Origin: Gamarada debralockiae
Taxonomy: Eukaryota; Ascomycota; Leotiomycetes; Helotiales; Hyphodiscaceae
NCBI GenBank assembly: GCA_002803225.1
Contig: NXFV01000193.1
Coordinates: forward strand, 1 to 64,000
Length of the DNA stretch: 64,000 nucleotides
Direction of reading: 5' to 3'
Part shown: piece after piece, positions 32,601 to 44,329 of the stretch
Layout of the letters: each line of letters starts with the position of its first letter
Numbering within the stretch: the stretch's first letter is position 1
Position numbers and translations under genes: made by a program
The notes under the pieces: model-generated
Told to the model about the DNA's origin: nothing
The model's database searches: none
Seen by the model: only the letters and a program-made list of their open reading frames with translations

Positions 32601-35600
32601 AACGAGCTGAAAGACGCCATCGACGAGAGCCATCAGCAGTGGTTTGCCGGACACCTCGTCGAAGAGCGCGCAAAGATGCAACCCAATTACCACAAGCTGT
32701 ATCTTGATCTTGTGAAGCTCTTTGGGAGAAAATCACTGTGGTCCGAAATTCTACGGGAGACGTATGTAAGCGTCATTCGCATGCTCAATGCCGAAACCAC
32801 GATGCAATCTGCAGTGGAGCGAACCCATCTCAAGAACCTTGGTGGCTGGTTAGGCTCTCTGACACTTGCTCGGGATAAGCCAATCAAGCACAAGAACATC
32901 GCCTTCAAACCTCTCCTCCTCGAGGCCTTCGACACTCAGCGCCTGGTTATCGTCATACCGTTCGTCTGCAAGGTTCTTGTTCAAGGTCAATACTCCACGG
33001 TCTTCAAGCCTCCGAACCCATGGCTCATGGACATCATTCATCTTCTGATGGAACTCTATCATCATGCAGAGCTCAAGCTCAACTTAAAATTCGAGATCGA
33101 AGTCCTTTGCAAAGATCTGAAGCTGGACCATAAGACAATCGAACCCTCCTCTGAATTGATGACCCGCGCTCCGCCTGTTGAAGAACCCACAGAACCTATG
33201 CCCCAAGAGCTCATGCCGTTTGAGAATCTGGAATTGGGTGGGATGGACGGTTCAGTTGTGGGTGGCAGATTCTCACACCAAGAGATTACTTCTTCCATTC
33301 CTGACCTGGGACCGTTACTTGTGTACCCCCCTGTCAATGACATGGTCAACCAAGGCCGATTGCAAGAGATAGTGAGAACAGCAATCACGCGGGCTGTTCA
33401 TGAGATTATCTCTCCGGTGGTTGAGCGCTCAGTCACTATTGCTGCTATCTCCACTGCTCAGATGATACACAAGGATTTCGCCACCGAACCCAATGAGCTC
33501 CGTGTGCGGTCAGCAGCAATCAATATGGTTAAGAAGACGGCAGGAAGTCTTGCTTTGGTGACCTCCAAAGAGCCGTTGCGAGCGAGCATGACCAACTACA
33601 TTCGTGCTCTATCTACGGAACTACCCCAAGGTCTGCCAGAGGGAACTATCATCATGTGTGTCAATTCAAATCTCGACCTGGCCTGCAGTCAAGTGGAGAA
33701 GAAAGCTGAAGAGCGTGCTGTGCCCGAGATTGAGGAGATGATCGAAAATGAATTGGAGAATCGTCGTATTCACAGATCCACGAGGCCCGACCAACCATAT
33801 TTCGATCCCGGACTAAGTCGCTGGTCATGGACAATCCCTGCTCCTTACAAATTACAGCCATCCCTTGAAGGTCTCAATCAGGAGCAGATGGCTATTTACG
33901 ACGAATTTGCGCGCCAACCGCGAGTTCCATCTTTGGGAGGCACGACTCATGTTGCCTCTTCGTCCGATGCAACACGATCGATAGCAAATGACATCTTACA
34001 AGATTACCCCGCGGTACCTAGCCTGCCAACACCGGCCGAACCTCCAGCTATGCCGCATCTCAATCAGCCCTCATACCCTCAACCCAATGCCGGCATGGCC
34101 AATGGCAGAGTTCCTGCACTTCCGATGGACCCCAGAGGCTTATTGGAGAGGGTACAGAAGACCTTGCAAGAATTAGAACGTGTCGCAAAGGAAGCTCCCG
34201 AGAAGCACTACACAGATCTGCCTCGCCCTCATCCCGTTCTCGACGTCCTGGATGCCTTGTACAGCTTGATCATTCGGAGTTCTCAGGGTCCGGAGGTTTT
34301 CGACATTTTCATCGTTGATCACATCTGCTCAATGCTTTTCAACGGCGTTGACGAAGAACTTGTTGTTGAGAGCTTAGTCCATGTCTTGGAAAACATCTGC
34401 CGAATCGGTGGGCGTACTGCCAATCGCGTTGCGATGCTAATAGCACAAGTCCCCAATGAAACTCTATTGAGTGTTCCATTGGCAATCTCCTTGATCAAAG
34501 CCGATATGGTGGAATGGCAACGTATCGACTCGGCTGCTTCCAAAGCATTGGCCCAGCGCAAAGAGGGATCCTTGGAGTTTCTGTCCACCCTCATAGATAC
34601 TGTTCTCATCAACGATCGCCCCAGTGCCTTGTACGCTGACTTCGCAAAGAGCTTGGAAGTGGCATGGCAGTGGATCAACGAGGAGCCTACTTTGGAAGCC
34701 GGACAGTCGCTGAAGGAAAAGCTTACCAGCTCAGGTCTTCCACAGGCGGTTGGGCGAACCAGCGACGAACGTCTTGCTACCCGTCAAGGACAGATGGACT
34801 ATGTTTTCGAGGAATGGGTACACCTTTGCAACAACCCGAATGTCTCCGACAAAGCTACACCACAATTTATCTCCCAGATGTACAACAAGCAGATCATCAA
34901 TAGCAAGGAGGATCTGTGCTTGTTCTTGCGACTATCGATCGATTCTTCTGTTGACCGATTCGAGTCGCATCTTCACAATAATGGCGGCACCAACGACGCG
35001 TACATCCCCATCGATTCTCTTGCTAAACTCATCGTCATGCTTGTCAAAGCTCGCGAAGAAGATGGTGAGGTTAAGGGTGACAAAGCCGCATTCCTCGAGT
35101 TAACACTGTCTCTTGTTGTCTTGGTACTAAATCATCACCACGTCATACGCGGAGAGCACTTCAATCAGAAAGTCTTCTTTCGATTGTTCTCAACCATGCT
35201 CTGCGAATTCCGATCGTCCACTGAAGATTTGAACGAGACGGAGCAACAGCAAATCACATTAGCCTTCGCTGAAACTTTCTTGAAGCTTCGTCCATTGTAC
35301 TTCCCTGGGTTCATATTTGGTTGGCTCAGCTTGATTGCGCATCGGGACTTCTTGCCAATAGTCATGAAACTTCCAGGCGAGACTGGATGGAAACCTTTTT
35401 CTCGCATCGTTGAAAGCCTGATGTCCTACCTAGGCAAGCTCCTTAAGCCATTACACATCACTGGGGTGACGAGAGACATTTACCGTGGAGTACTGAAATT
35501 CCTCTTCGTCTTACAGCACGATTATCCAGAATTCGTGGCAGCAAATCACTCCAAGCTCTGTGCCAACATACCCAGTCATTGTATTCAGTTGCACAACTTG

Positions 35601-36380
35601 ATTCTCAACGCAAATCCAGGAGCATCACAAGCTAAGATGCCAGATCCAATGCAACCAGGATTGAAGGTTGATCGCATCGATGATATCCGCGAGTCTCCAG
35701 ACAACACGAATGATGTTGAGGCTCCCTTGCGTCAAACTGGCTTGTTCGACGTTCTTGATCAAGCCCTCCAAAGTGGTCCCTCTGAAGATGCGGTGGCCCA
35801 TATTGCTCATGAGATTCAACGAAAGAAGGGCCATGGAACCGGCACAGGTTTTGTGCCTGTCAATGTTGATATCAAATTGATCGAGTCTCTCGTTGTTTAT
35901 GTGGGCATGCGTGCGATTGCTCGTGCAGCGCAGAAGGGTGGTCCAACCTACGTCCAAGCATCTCCTGACGCCGCCCTTCTCTCCATGCTTGTTCACGAAG
36001 TGCGTCCGGAGGCTCGGTACCATTTGATCAACAGCGTCGTCAATCAACTTCGATTCCCCAATGCGCACACCCACTACTTTACCCAGGCGCTTTTACACCT
36101 GTTTGGCAGCGATCACAACGATCAAGAAGAGTCTGATATTCGTCAGCAAATTGCCCGAATTTTACTGGAGAGACTCATTTCGCACTGGCCACAGCCATGG
36201 GGTCTCATTATCACGATCGTTGAGCTAGTCAAAGACGAGAAGTACATGTTCTTCGACTTGCCATTCATCAAGGCATCTCCAGAGGTGAGGTTCTTTCTAA
36301 ACAACTACAAATGAAAATGCTAACATTTGCAAAAGATCGCTGATCGCTTTGCTGCTCTTGTGCAACCACCCCCACGATAA
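29665..36380 (+). CDS. not1: CCR4-NOT complex scaffold subunit Not1
   Basis: Model: exons 29665-29919, 29984-30311, 30361-36284 and 36336-36380, 2183 residues. Introns are 49-64 nt and the last exon codes 14 residues ending PPPR. Not1 is the scaffold of the CCR4-NOT deadenylase and acts in mRNA decay and transcription. Seen in order: N-terminal HEAT-type helical repeats; a MIF4G-like Caf1-binding region at about residues 920-1150 (KVQFVLNNISGENLESKFNE, then FKPLLLEAF and WLMDIIHLLMELYH); the DUF3819/CNOT9-binding region from about 1180 (VRTAITRAVHEIISPVVERS); and the C-terminal NOT superfamily domain from about 1725 (GEHFNQKVFFRLFSTML, then GFIFGWLSLIAHRDFLPIVM). The length fits fungal Not1. 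The start at 29665 is the first ATG in a frame open further upstream. Confidence 0.95.
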
Positions 36381-38237
36381 ATCTGATGAAAGCCGAGATT
36401 CGATATATGGCGTCAGCGCCAGAACCCCACATTCCACCTTACCCACCTTCTATGCCTCAAGCACCCAAACTCTTTAGACGACAATACGATGGCACCGAGG
36501 TCCATTTTCTACTTGTTACATAACCTATCACTTCACAAACGGCGTTCTCTCTTTGTTGCAGATCATTGAAGATTTGTTCTCTGCATAGCGAGCGAGGGAT
36601 TGGTATTTTTGCGAGATTTGCTGCACCTTGAGGGTGGGCAAGGAACGAAGAAATTTCCTTCTTAATGCATGCTACACGATAATGTTTCCTTCAGCCTTCT
36701 TGTATGTAGGAGGGCAAAATTTCGGCATGGAGGCGTGGGAAAAACAGACATATGGCGTGGGAATGGTTGGCTTAGCTGCCATTCGAGGGGCGGCTGCCTC
36801 TTTATGTATCATACAAATGGAGTCTTTGATTTTTTCTGACCTTGTGAGTTCTCAAGTCAGTTGTGAGATGTCGTCCCAAGACCGGACGTGGTGAGATGCA
36901 GTGCGAAGATGTGAGGAGATTCCAACTCATCATCTCGATTGATGGTGGGGCAGTTCTAGGCCTCTCGAAGGAAACCGAGGCCACAATTTCGCAAGTGCTT
37001 AGCAAATCCCGGATTGGTGAACTAAGATCGGTTCTTTTCGAATACCTGAGCTCTGGTTTGACGGAATCCAAATGACAATGAAAGTGGCTGCGGGATAGAA
37101 TAAGAGGACTACTCATAACGACCCGTTCCGGTGTCCCCTAAACAGTGAAGTATCTCGTCATCTGTTATAGACCACTCAATGTCCTCATTCCACCGTCATA
37201 TTCACCATCGATATCGACATGCATCCTCGCTGCGCCTGGTGCTTTTCTCGGCATTTCATTTTCTTGCAACCAGTAAGCTGAAGTGCTCAAGGTCTTTAAA
37301 GCCGCCTTGTGGTTGTGAAGTTGGAGTTAGAAGAATCTCGAGCTCAATGCCGATTTGTAGACCGGTAGAGTCCATGATATTTGAGAAGGGCTAGAATAGG
37401 ATGCTGGGAGAGAAATTTCAAGGCAGCTGGGAGTCTTTTATACCAGTGTTGGATATCTGGAAGCATTTTCCATGGAATCTCCATGGTATTTCCATGGTTT
37501 TTTTCTATCTGGAAGTTATCCAGGCCTATTTTGTACTGGAAATGGAGCCATCGTGCCTCTAGTGGAACTTGACCAGGCCTTGTTGCCTTAAAAACGTGTT
37601 GATGCCTGAGAAAGTTCATCCATGAACGTTTAGTATGTGTACTCCTCAGGCATAAATGGAACCCTAGATATTCCATGCTTCCATGGTTCCTTTATGGAAT
37701 GGAGCCATTATAGTACAGATATTCTGGAATTGTCCAAAGAAAGTCTCTGGAACGAAAACGAATTCCAAGCTTCTAACATTGTTTTATACTAAGCGTTGCA
37801 CGATATCTGATCTCCTACTTATTGTGGACGTGAATGAGAAACTTGTTCTCCTTATAATAAACATTGGATAGTGTGTTATTGACCTCTTAACTAGATTGTT
37901 AAGGATGCTTACATAATCAAGAGGCTAGTCAGAAGACTCTTCAGACCTGAACCTTAGAATAGGGGACACACATCATCACTGCAGTCAATCAACCACTGAA
38001 CCCCCTATTGTACGAATCATAGATCTCTTGTGTATACTATCACTACGGCCATAACCGCTGTAACCTCTGACATAGCTAGCGGCTGTTATGAATTACGTGA
38101 CTATTTTATTGTTGCCCGAGGCCCTTCATAGCTAAGCGATCAGATAACTTATGACTCAAATGTCATTTTTCTTGACGGGATCCAAGAACCCTCACAAATT
38201 CCTCAATCCTAGTCCGCTCTGTCCTCAGCGCTTCATC
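36381..38237. other. Intergenic; repeats and palindromes, no gene
   Basis: No supported gene. At 37470, 37481 and 37492 the palindrome CCATGG occurs three times at 11-bp steps, with a fourth at 37681. A nested palindrome lies at 37602-37653. The area looks like a decayed repeat, and composition becomes AT-rich from about 37690 to 38150. Confidence 0.5.
37602..37653. repeat. Nested inverted repeat
   Basis: ATGCCTGAG (37602-37610) pairs with CTCAGGCAT (37645-37653). Between them, GTTCAT (37614-37619) pairs with ATGAAC (37622-37627). It could form a stem with a side hairpin. Confidence 0.75.
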
Positions 38238-38789
38238 ATGAAGCCAAACAATGATGAAAATAAAAGGCCATCTACCAACAAGAATAGACCATCTGCTGAG
38301 GAGGCCGACCCAATCGATGGAGATCAAAAGCTATCCCTGATCAACCGCAAATTCTTAAGCGGACGGGCGTTTGAACCACCTCCGGATCGCGACAATTTCA
38401 TTGGCTTCCGCCCACAAAACTTCTTCTTCTACGGCTCCCTCATGGATGCTAGGCAACTTCGCAAGGTACTTCAGCTCCAAGAAACTCCTGTCCTTCAATC
38501 CGCTAGCATTGTAGGGTGGGATATAATGCTGTGGGGCCAATATCCTGCTTTGATCTTCAAAGTTAACAACATTACCCATGGAGTGGTCTACGAGGTTCAG
38601 AAGAAGGAACAGGTTGAATACCTGACGCGCTACGAGACGGAGGCCTACAGGGTCAAGGGATGCAGGATCAAATTGGCCGATGGAACAGAAGTGGCTGGAA
38701 AGACTTTCATTTGGAATATGGGAAAGGAGCTATTGAAGGAAGGAAATTTCAATCTAAAGGACTGGCAGATGGAGCAGCTTGAGAAGTAG
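38238..38789 (+). CDS. Gamma-glutamylcyclotransferase-like (AIG2-type) protein
   Basis: A 183-residue cytosolic protein of the GGCT-like fold. Family members act on gamma-glutamyl amines or amino acids, releasing 5-oxoproline, in glutathione or gamma-glutamyl-amine turnover. Seen: the fold's signature NFFFYGSLMD (about residues 60-70), a central strand PALIFKVNNITHGVVYEV, and LTRYETEAYRV, where the Glu at about 133 fits the family's catalytic acid. The N-terminal 45 residues are polar and probably disordered. The frame is open to an upstream ATG at 38151, which would add 29 residues. I prefer 38238, before the charged start. The protein stands alone between decayed sequences, and the substrate cannot be inferred. 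Confidence 0.85.
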   Translation: MKPNNDENKRPSTNKNRPSAEEADPIDGDQKLSLINRKFLSGRAFEPPPDRDNFIGFRPQNFFFYGSLMDARQLRKVLQLQETPVLQSASIVGWDIMLWGQYPALIFKVNNITHGVVYEVQKKEQVEYLTRYETEAYRVKGCRIKLADGTEVAGKTFIWNMGKELLKEGNFNLKDWQMEQLEK

Positions 38790-38896
38790 CCACCGAAGAC
38801 TGATAGCATAGGGAGTTAATCTCATAATTGATGACTTGAAGGCCTATTATAATACGCATCTTTGGGCACCTACCTATCTCAATTGCGACATGATTT

Positions 38897-40508
38897 TTGC
38901 AACACTCTATTCATCTTTTACCATTCCGTCTTAAAACAAAAGAGGGAGGTTCTCGTGTCGAGATTGACGTCGGTTTTCAATCGCGTCTTCAGGAAATCCG
39001 AAATTTGCATCCGCTCCGTCACGGCAAGCTCCCCAAAGCCTGCGAATCCGAGGAATGCATCGTCGAAACTCGTCGAGAACGAAATCGGGAACGAAGTAGA
39101 GTTTCTGCCTTCTTGGCTGGCCAACTAGCGCTTGGAATAGTCAAAGAAGCTCGGCGGAGAGAAGCGCCACCGCGTCAAGATACAGCCAGTAGGGGTCAGA
39201 CCAAGGAAGGGCTCTCTATACTCGAGCGACTGGCAACTCTACGCTCAGCAAGATGCAGTAGAGACGGATCCAATTTTATTATCCCAGAGGATTTCACCGC
39301 ACACGACATCCTGTCACCGAGTTGGATGCGGCCCTATTATCTTACGTATAAGACCAGCCCGTCTATGGTGAATGGGATACAGGAGGCCTTGCTTTCGGAA
39401 ATTTTCTTGACAACGTATTCCTTCGTCTGGGGCGGCAAACTCGTACTCGTCGACTCGAAGGGCCGGGGAGAGATCAAGGGGGAGACGAGGATCTCGAGGA
39501 AGTAGATGAGGACCTCAAGAAAGACAAAATTTCCGCTGGTCAGGAGCCAGCATTGGGTGAAACAGATGCAATTCTATCGGAAATTCTCATTGCCCAGGCT
39601 GAGGACACGTACGACGAGTATAATAGCGACACGGAGTTGCTCGTATCACCCTCAACGGAGGTGCTCGTTAATCAGATCACCGTGGATACGGAAGACACGG
39701 CGTATCTTGAGTCAGCCAATTCTCCGGTCCGTTGTACCCGATACATCTTCAGCGAACTTTCGGATGATAAGGTAGATGCTCGGGTAGCGAAGCTTTTGAC
39801 TCCAGATCAGATCAAGGAATATCGCCTCTCTCAAGACGTTGATCTCTGTCTTCGGTCCATCGGCCCTGAGATCCACCCTGTGCTACCCTCTGGTATGGGA
39901 ACCTTGAACTGTCATTAGGGAGTACTTGCTAATTCACCCAGAAATATGCCGACAAAACATACTACGCTATCAGGATATGCACCGAGAGCTAATTCGCCGA
40001 ACGGCCATGGTCGCTCTGGCCTTCCATAATGGCCAATGATCACCATGGTAATGGCTCTGAAAACCAAAATCATATGTGGTACCGCTCAAAAATGGCAGGC
40101 CCAATGTGGCCCTACAATATCACTCCGGAATATCATGTCCTCACGATCTTGGCCAGTTCCGACGCAGACAACCTGTGAAAATTTAGCAGGCATGCAAGAT
40201 AGTTTTGAGCACGCCCTTCCGCAACACACCTTGATACCGACCACTGACTCGATGAACTTGATATACTTCTGCGCTTGCGACGGGAGATCAGACTATGTCC
40301 GTGTCCGCATGGTGGAGTTTTTGCAGAAAAGGTTCGAAAGTCTATGCGAAAAAACAGGAGTCTAGGAGTTGTGCCTCAAAAGCGTGTGCAGATTCTCAGG
40401 TCCAGGCGCAAACCTCACATCGAAATCTCGAGCCAAGAATTGAAAGCAAAACTAGGGCCCAATAAGAAGCCCATCTGGGTCTCGAAGATATGGGAAATAG
40501 TTCATTAG
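38897..40508 (+). pseudogene. Decayed gene of unknown family
   Basis: Protein-like pieces lie on the plus strand in changing frames: 38897-39505 (about 200 codons), then, after a shift near 39470, a Glu/Asp-rich piece continuing to 39918. An ICRQNILRYQDMHRELIRRT block follows at about 39940-40030, ending in a stop. The last piece, QKRVQILRSRRKPHIEISS, runs to a stop at 40508. Stops and frameshifts separate the pieces. I recognise no domain here. The next piece downstream (40690-40937) is a ubiquitin-protease C-terminus in the same orientation, so all of it may be one dead deubiquitinase gene; this link is inference. Confidence 0.5.
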
Positions 40509-40689
40509 TGGGCATTGACCCGATGGCGGAGAGGTTTTTGAAGTAAGTACTCCCCACGACCGTACTCTTCGATTCAAATATACTAATATTAGATAACAGC
40601 TGTAATTTTGACTGTCGTCATACTACCGGTATGACTACACTTATGTTGGAAAGCATGCCCTCACCATTTTCTGCTGATTCGCAGATTTC

Positions 40690-40937
40690 GCCATGATTCA
40701 GGGGGAAATAACAGTGGTCAGAAGATCAACATTGTTGTTTCTACCCAGTATAAACTCGACTTGACTCGCTATTCGTCTGATAGAGTTCGAAAGTCCCAAG
40801 CTCCTCAAGACTCAACCTCGGATGAGCTAGTCTCAGACGTACGCCACATTAGCGACTCAATTGACGCTGGCCACTACGTCTTGTACCATCGAGTAGGGCC
40901 GGGAGAAAAGGACTGGGCTTTGTTTAATGATCAGTAG
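40690..40937 (+). pseudogene. Ubiquitin carboxyl-terminal hydrolase (USP) C-terminal fragment
   Basis: After a possible acceptor site near 40684, a frame reads FRHDSGGNNSGQKIN, then VVSTQYKLDLTRYSS and a His box IDAGHYVLYHRVGPGEKDW, then FND before TAG at 40935-40937. Family knowledge: USP enzymes end with a GHYxxY...W..FDD box holding the catalytic His, and this matches closely. The Cys box of the same enzyme is not found upstream in a continuous frame, so the fragment is probably dead. Confidence 0.7.
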
Positions 40938-41506
40938 AATCATGGTAAAGCTAACCCGCGACTACCTAATATGGCCCATGGCAATGTAAGCCTCTGTTTG
41001 GGCCTCCTGAATAACCTGCTAACATGTTTATGGGATGCCGGAGATTCTTACTTGTTTATAAACAAGTCTTTCCGGATGCTCCCAGGACCTAAGCCAAGTT
41101 GTCACCGACAGACAGATTGCATTCATTTCTAATGCCGTCGGAAATTGTATAGTAAGCCAGGATGGTTGACACCACGAGCATCTCCGCGCAACACCAGACT
41201 CGAGGGGCTTCCTTATGGGATGTCGTCTCCCAGGGTGATGGCAAAAGAATCGGCTGCACTTTGTCCATGTTTCCTAAAGTCATCCAGTATTTAGATTTTC
41301 TAAAGCCAAAATAGGAACCCCTTACTTGCAAATACTTTCCAATTTGGTGAATGACGAAATAAAATTCTAGACGCTACAACAGTTTACAAGAGAGATAGGA
41401 AGATGAGCGGATTGAAAGATTGCAAATGAGCTCTATTGTTCTATGTACCCTTTTTGTTAAATGACACAATTGCACAGACCGGTACGAACCATTATGAGAA
41501 ACCGTC

Positions 41507-44329
41507 TTATCTCATAATCATGTCCTCTCTTTTTGGGCCTAATGCTGGGGTTAGTGATAATGTACAAATAGCTTATCGAACGCAGATGTAACTTACCAAC
41601 ACCAATGTACTTAATAGGGACGCCGACAAATGTTTCAATGAACTCCACGTATGCACGACACTTTTGGGGGTTAGTATATTAATTTCGGGTGTTAGGTCCT
41701 ATTCTAAAACTTACTGCAGCAGGGAGGTCATCGAAAGAACGAAATTTTCCAATCGGCTTGAGCCAGCCCTTCAAGGTCACATACTCAACATCCTGTCCAA
41801 CGAATTAGTATGGCATGTTCCCACAAAACGTGGGAGCAGGAGCATTCAAGAACCGGCGGCTAAATAAACAGAAAATCAAGGGCAAAATAAGACGTACGAT
41901 ATTCTCCAACACTTGCAAGTCCGAGGGGAAAGATTCGACAATTTCCTTTGTGTCCCGAAACCGGTATTGAACTGCCACCTTAATCTCTGGGAAGGCTGAA
42001 TTTTCCAACAGTTAGTGAGTGTTGCTTGATCCTATACCTTTCAAGTAGAAAAAAACCGGGCGGTTACGGGGCTACAAGACTGGGAATAAGCTACTCCTGT
42101 ATCTTAACCCCCAAAACCAAGGAGAAAATGGGGCAATGAAATATAAAGCACGCTTACTATCGAGAATATCCAACTTGGTGAGGTTGAGAGCCGTATAGGA
42201 ATTTACACCAACACTGTACTGCAACAGCTTGAGGTCAAGCCAGCCGCATCGCCTCGCTCGGCCAGTGGTAACGCCAACCTATCAAGATCTCGGAGTTAGT
42301 ATTGCATAATCAGGTAGATAACTGGAGTTGGATATGTCTCGGGACTTTTGTTGCCTCTTTCGACATATTCACAATTTCCGAGACATCCAAATAATGAAAT
42401 TTATTCACCTCTCGGCCAATGCTTTGGAGCTTTTCTCCCCATTCATCAATTGCCTCGCTCGGGAAAGGGCCACCCCCAACTCTACCAAATCGATCAGCCA
42501 AAGTTAAATGCAACTGCATGGGTTATATAATACCGGGTAGTATAGGCTTTAACTACCCCCAGCACCGACTCAAGATCTATGGAGGCGGAGGTTAGCGTTG
42601 TAATGGCACTCAAATGAATTCCCTACTTCTTGGGTTCAAGCCACTCAGGCCAGTGAACACGCCTCCCAGTCCTGTGTTGCTGGAAGTCCTGCATTAAAAC
42701 TGAGTCAGTATCGCCTTATTGGGACAGAGAAGGAACCTATGAGGAAGAAATAAGGGGCATGAGGCAAGCTCCATTCTAAAGACAAGCATGCTCGAAGACT
42801 TATGAATTTGTCTCAGAAATCCCAAATCGGACTGAAAGGGCGAAAATGCTTTGAGAATGTTCTTACACGTATGGGTATGTTCCGGCATCTATATCGAGCT
42901 AGATGCAATTCTCCCATTAGCGTAAAGATTTCCATGGGATACAATTTGGGTATACGGACCATGATCGCATTGGCGCCTATACATTAAGATCTTGGAGTTA
43001 GCATTGCTTTTTGGTGAATAATTAAGGAGTGTGCGGAAAGTAGAGTAGAAGTTCCAGGAGCAGAAATATGTCCCAATTCCAAGATCTCCCCAAACAGAAA
43101 TTTCTCCGAGGGTGGACTGACTGACCTTCTACGAGTATTGGGGACTTCTGCTGCTGTGCATCTAGGAGCAGTGGAAGCTGATCAATGACGAGTGGAGCCA
43201 ATATTTTACGGTACTCCTGCGGGGGATTAGAGACATTTGCCAGGGGGTATTAAGATTCCTGCTTACCTTAAATCTTGCTATCTCTTCTTCGGGGTCATAA
43301 ACCAAATGATCTTGAAACCGTTTCTTGAAGCCTGCACTAAAAAGGATGTCAGATGTGGTTTCCTCTAAAACTCCAAATCCGACGTCATTCCGCGGCATGA
43401 TCCAAGGCAAATCCCAAATGTCTATCTAGACAGCACACTTACGCAAGCTTCCTCACTTTATCCGCGAAAAGTTCTTCCCGAAAAATCATTGCAAATGTTA
43501 CGCCATTCCTCGACATTTTCGAACTGTCTAGCGAATTAGTATGATTACTTCCTACAAGACTTGGGAGCAAGAGCATATCTCAAGAGCCGGTTGCTAAATA
43601 AACAGGAAATTATAGGCAAAATAAGACGTACCTGTAGCATGGCCCAATGCCTTTTCCAGTGGTCCCTATTTTGCCCCCGCCAAGCAAAGCCTCTTCGAGT
43701 CCGTCTAACTTCTGGTGGAGATCGAGAACGACGCTGCATATGTTATTAAAACCTTACGTAGTGGCATACTTTGGGTGATATCAAAACTTACTGAGCTCTG
43801 TCGCTGATGTAAAGCCTCTCTCTTGCGTTCTGAAGGCCTTTGCTCTCAAGATCCGCGAGCTCTTTCAGAAGCCCTGGAATATGTACAACGCAGCCGGATC
43901 CGATTAGATTCTTGGCTTTCGGGTTTAGGAGCCCGCTGGGCAGGATATCTAGTACTAATGAGCATTATCTAAACAGGTTCTCTCGAGACTCACGGAAGTC
44001 ATACTAGAAAGCATTGAAGTTAGCATACTATCAAGAAGGAAACAGATTAAGAGGAACTCATCCTCGGGTTACACATACAGTCTGGCCAGATGCGACAATA
44101 GTATGTCTAGGTTTGGTGAGCGAGAGTCGTTCCTATAGTCTAGGCATCTGAGATACTTACCCCGCGTTGTTCCCACCCTGAGCACGACACACCAGCAAAT
44201 TCTCAGGGCATAGGATATCTATCAATTTCCCTTTTCCCTCGTCGCCCTGTATATTTCAGTGTCCATCTTAGGAGCTGCAGAACAGGAGAATATTACCCAT
44301 TGCGAGCCAAGTACGACAGTTATTGCCAT
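41507..44329 (-). CDS. Adenylosuccinate synthetase, intron-dense copy (19 exons)
   Basis: Converts IMP, Asp and GTP to adenylosuccinate in AMP synthesis. Model, minus strand, 425 residues. Exons: 44329-44297, 44246-44161, 44106-44079, 44003-43994, 43948-43792, 43733-43632, 43523-43443, 43336-43267, 43216-43126, 42976-42960, 42898-42867, 42688-42627, 42576-42534, 42481-42409, 42278-42158, 41995-41898, 41792-41715, 41660-41597, 41538-41507. Every junction keeps frame. Seen: GSQWGDEGKGK with Asp13, GGNNAGHT with His41, [43 protein letters not shown] and a C-terminal GPKREDM. These match the family's catalytic and nucleotide-binding sites, and the length is normal. Oddities: 18 introns of 45-178 nt, exons of 10 and 17 nt, and two near-identical introns. 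It is probably an extra or diverged copy, possibly transferred. Two short introns and the long ones (130-178 nt) are the least certain boundaries. Confidence 0.9.
41801..41897 (-). repeat. Introner-like element copy A (inside intron 16)
   Basis: This is almost the whole of intron 41793-41897. On the minus strand it starts GTACGTCTTATTTTGCC, carries a TACTAAT branch site and ends at the CAG acceptor. By hand alignment about 81 of 97 bases match copy B, with one 3-nt gap. Confidence 0.85.
43532..43631 (-). repeat. Introner-like element copy B (inside intron 6)
   Basis: This is almost the whole of intron 43524-43631, with the same donor-side start, internal TAAACAGGAAAT-like segment and TACTAAT branch region as copy A. 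The flanking exons of the two introns encode unrelated parts of the enzyme, so the similarity is not due to exon duplication. Confidence 0.85.

Noticed and set aside
42694..42888. 64-codon minus-strand frame inside the adenylosuccinate synthetase gene
   Set aside because: It lies almost entirely inside the 178-nt intron 42689-42866. The flanking conserved protein blocks require that intron to be removed.
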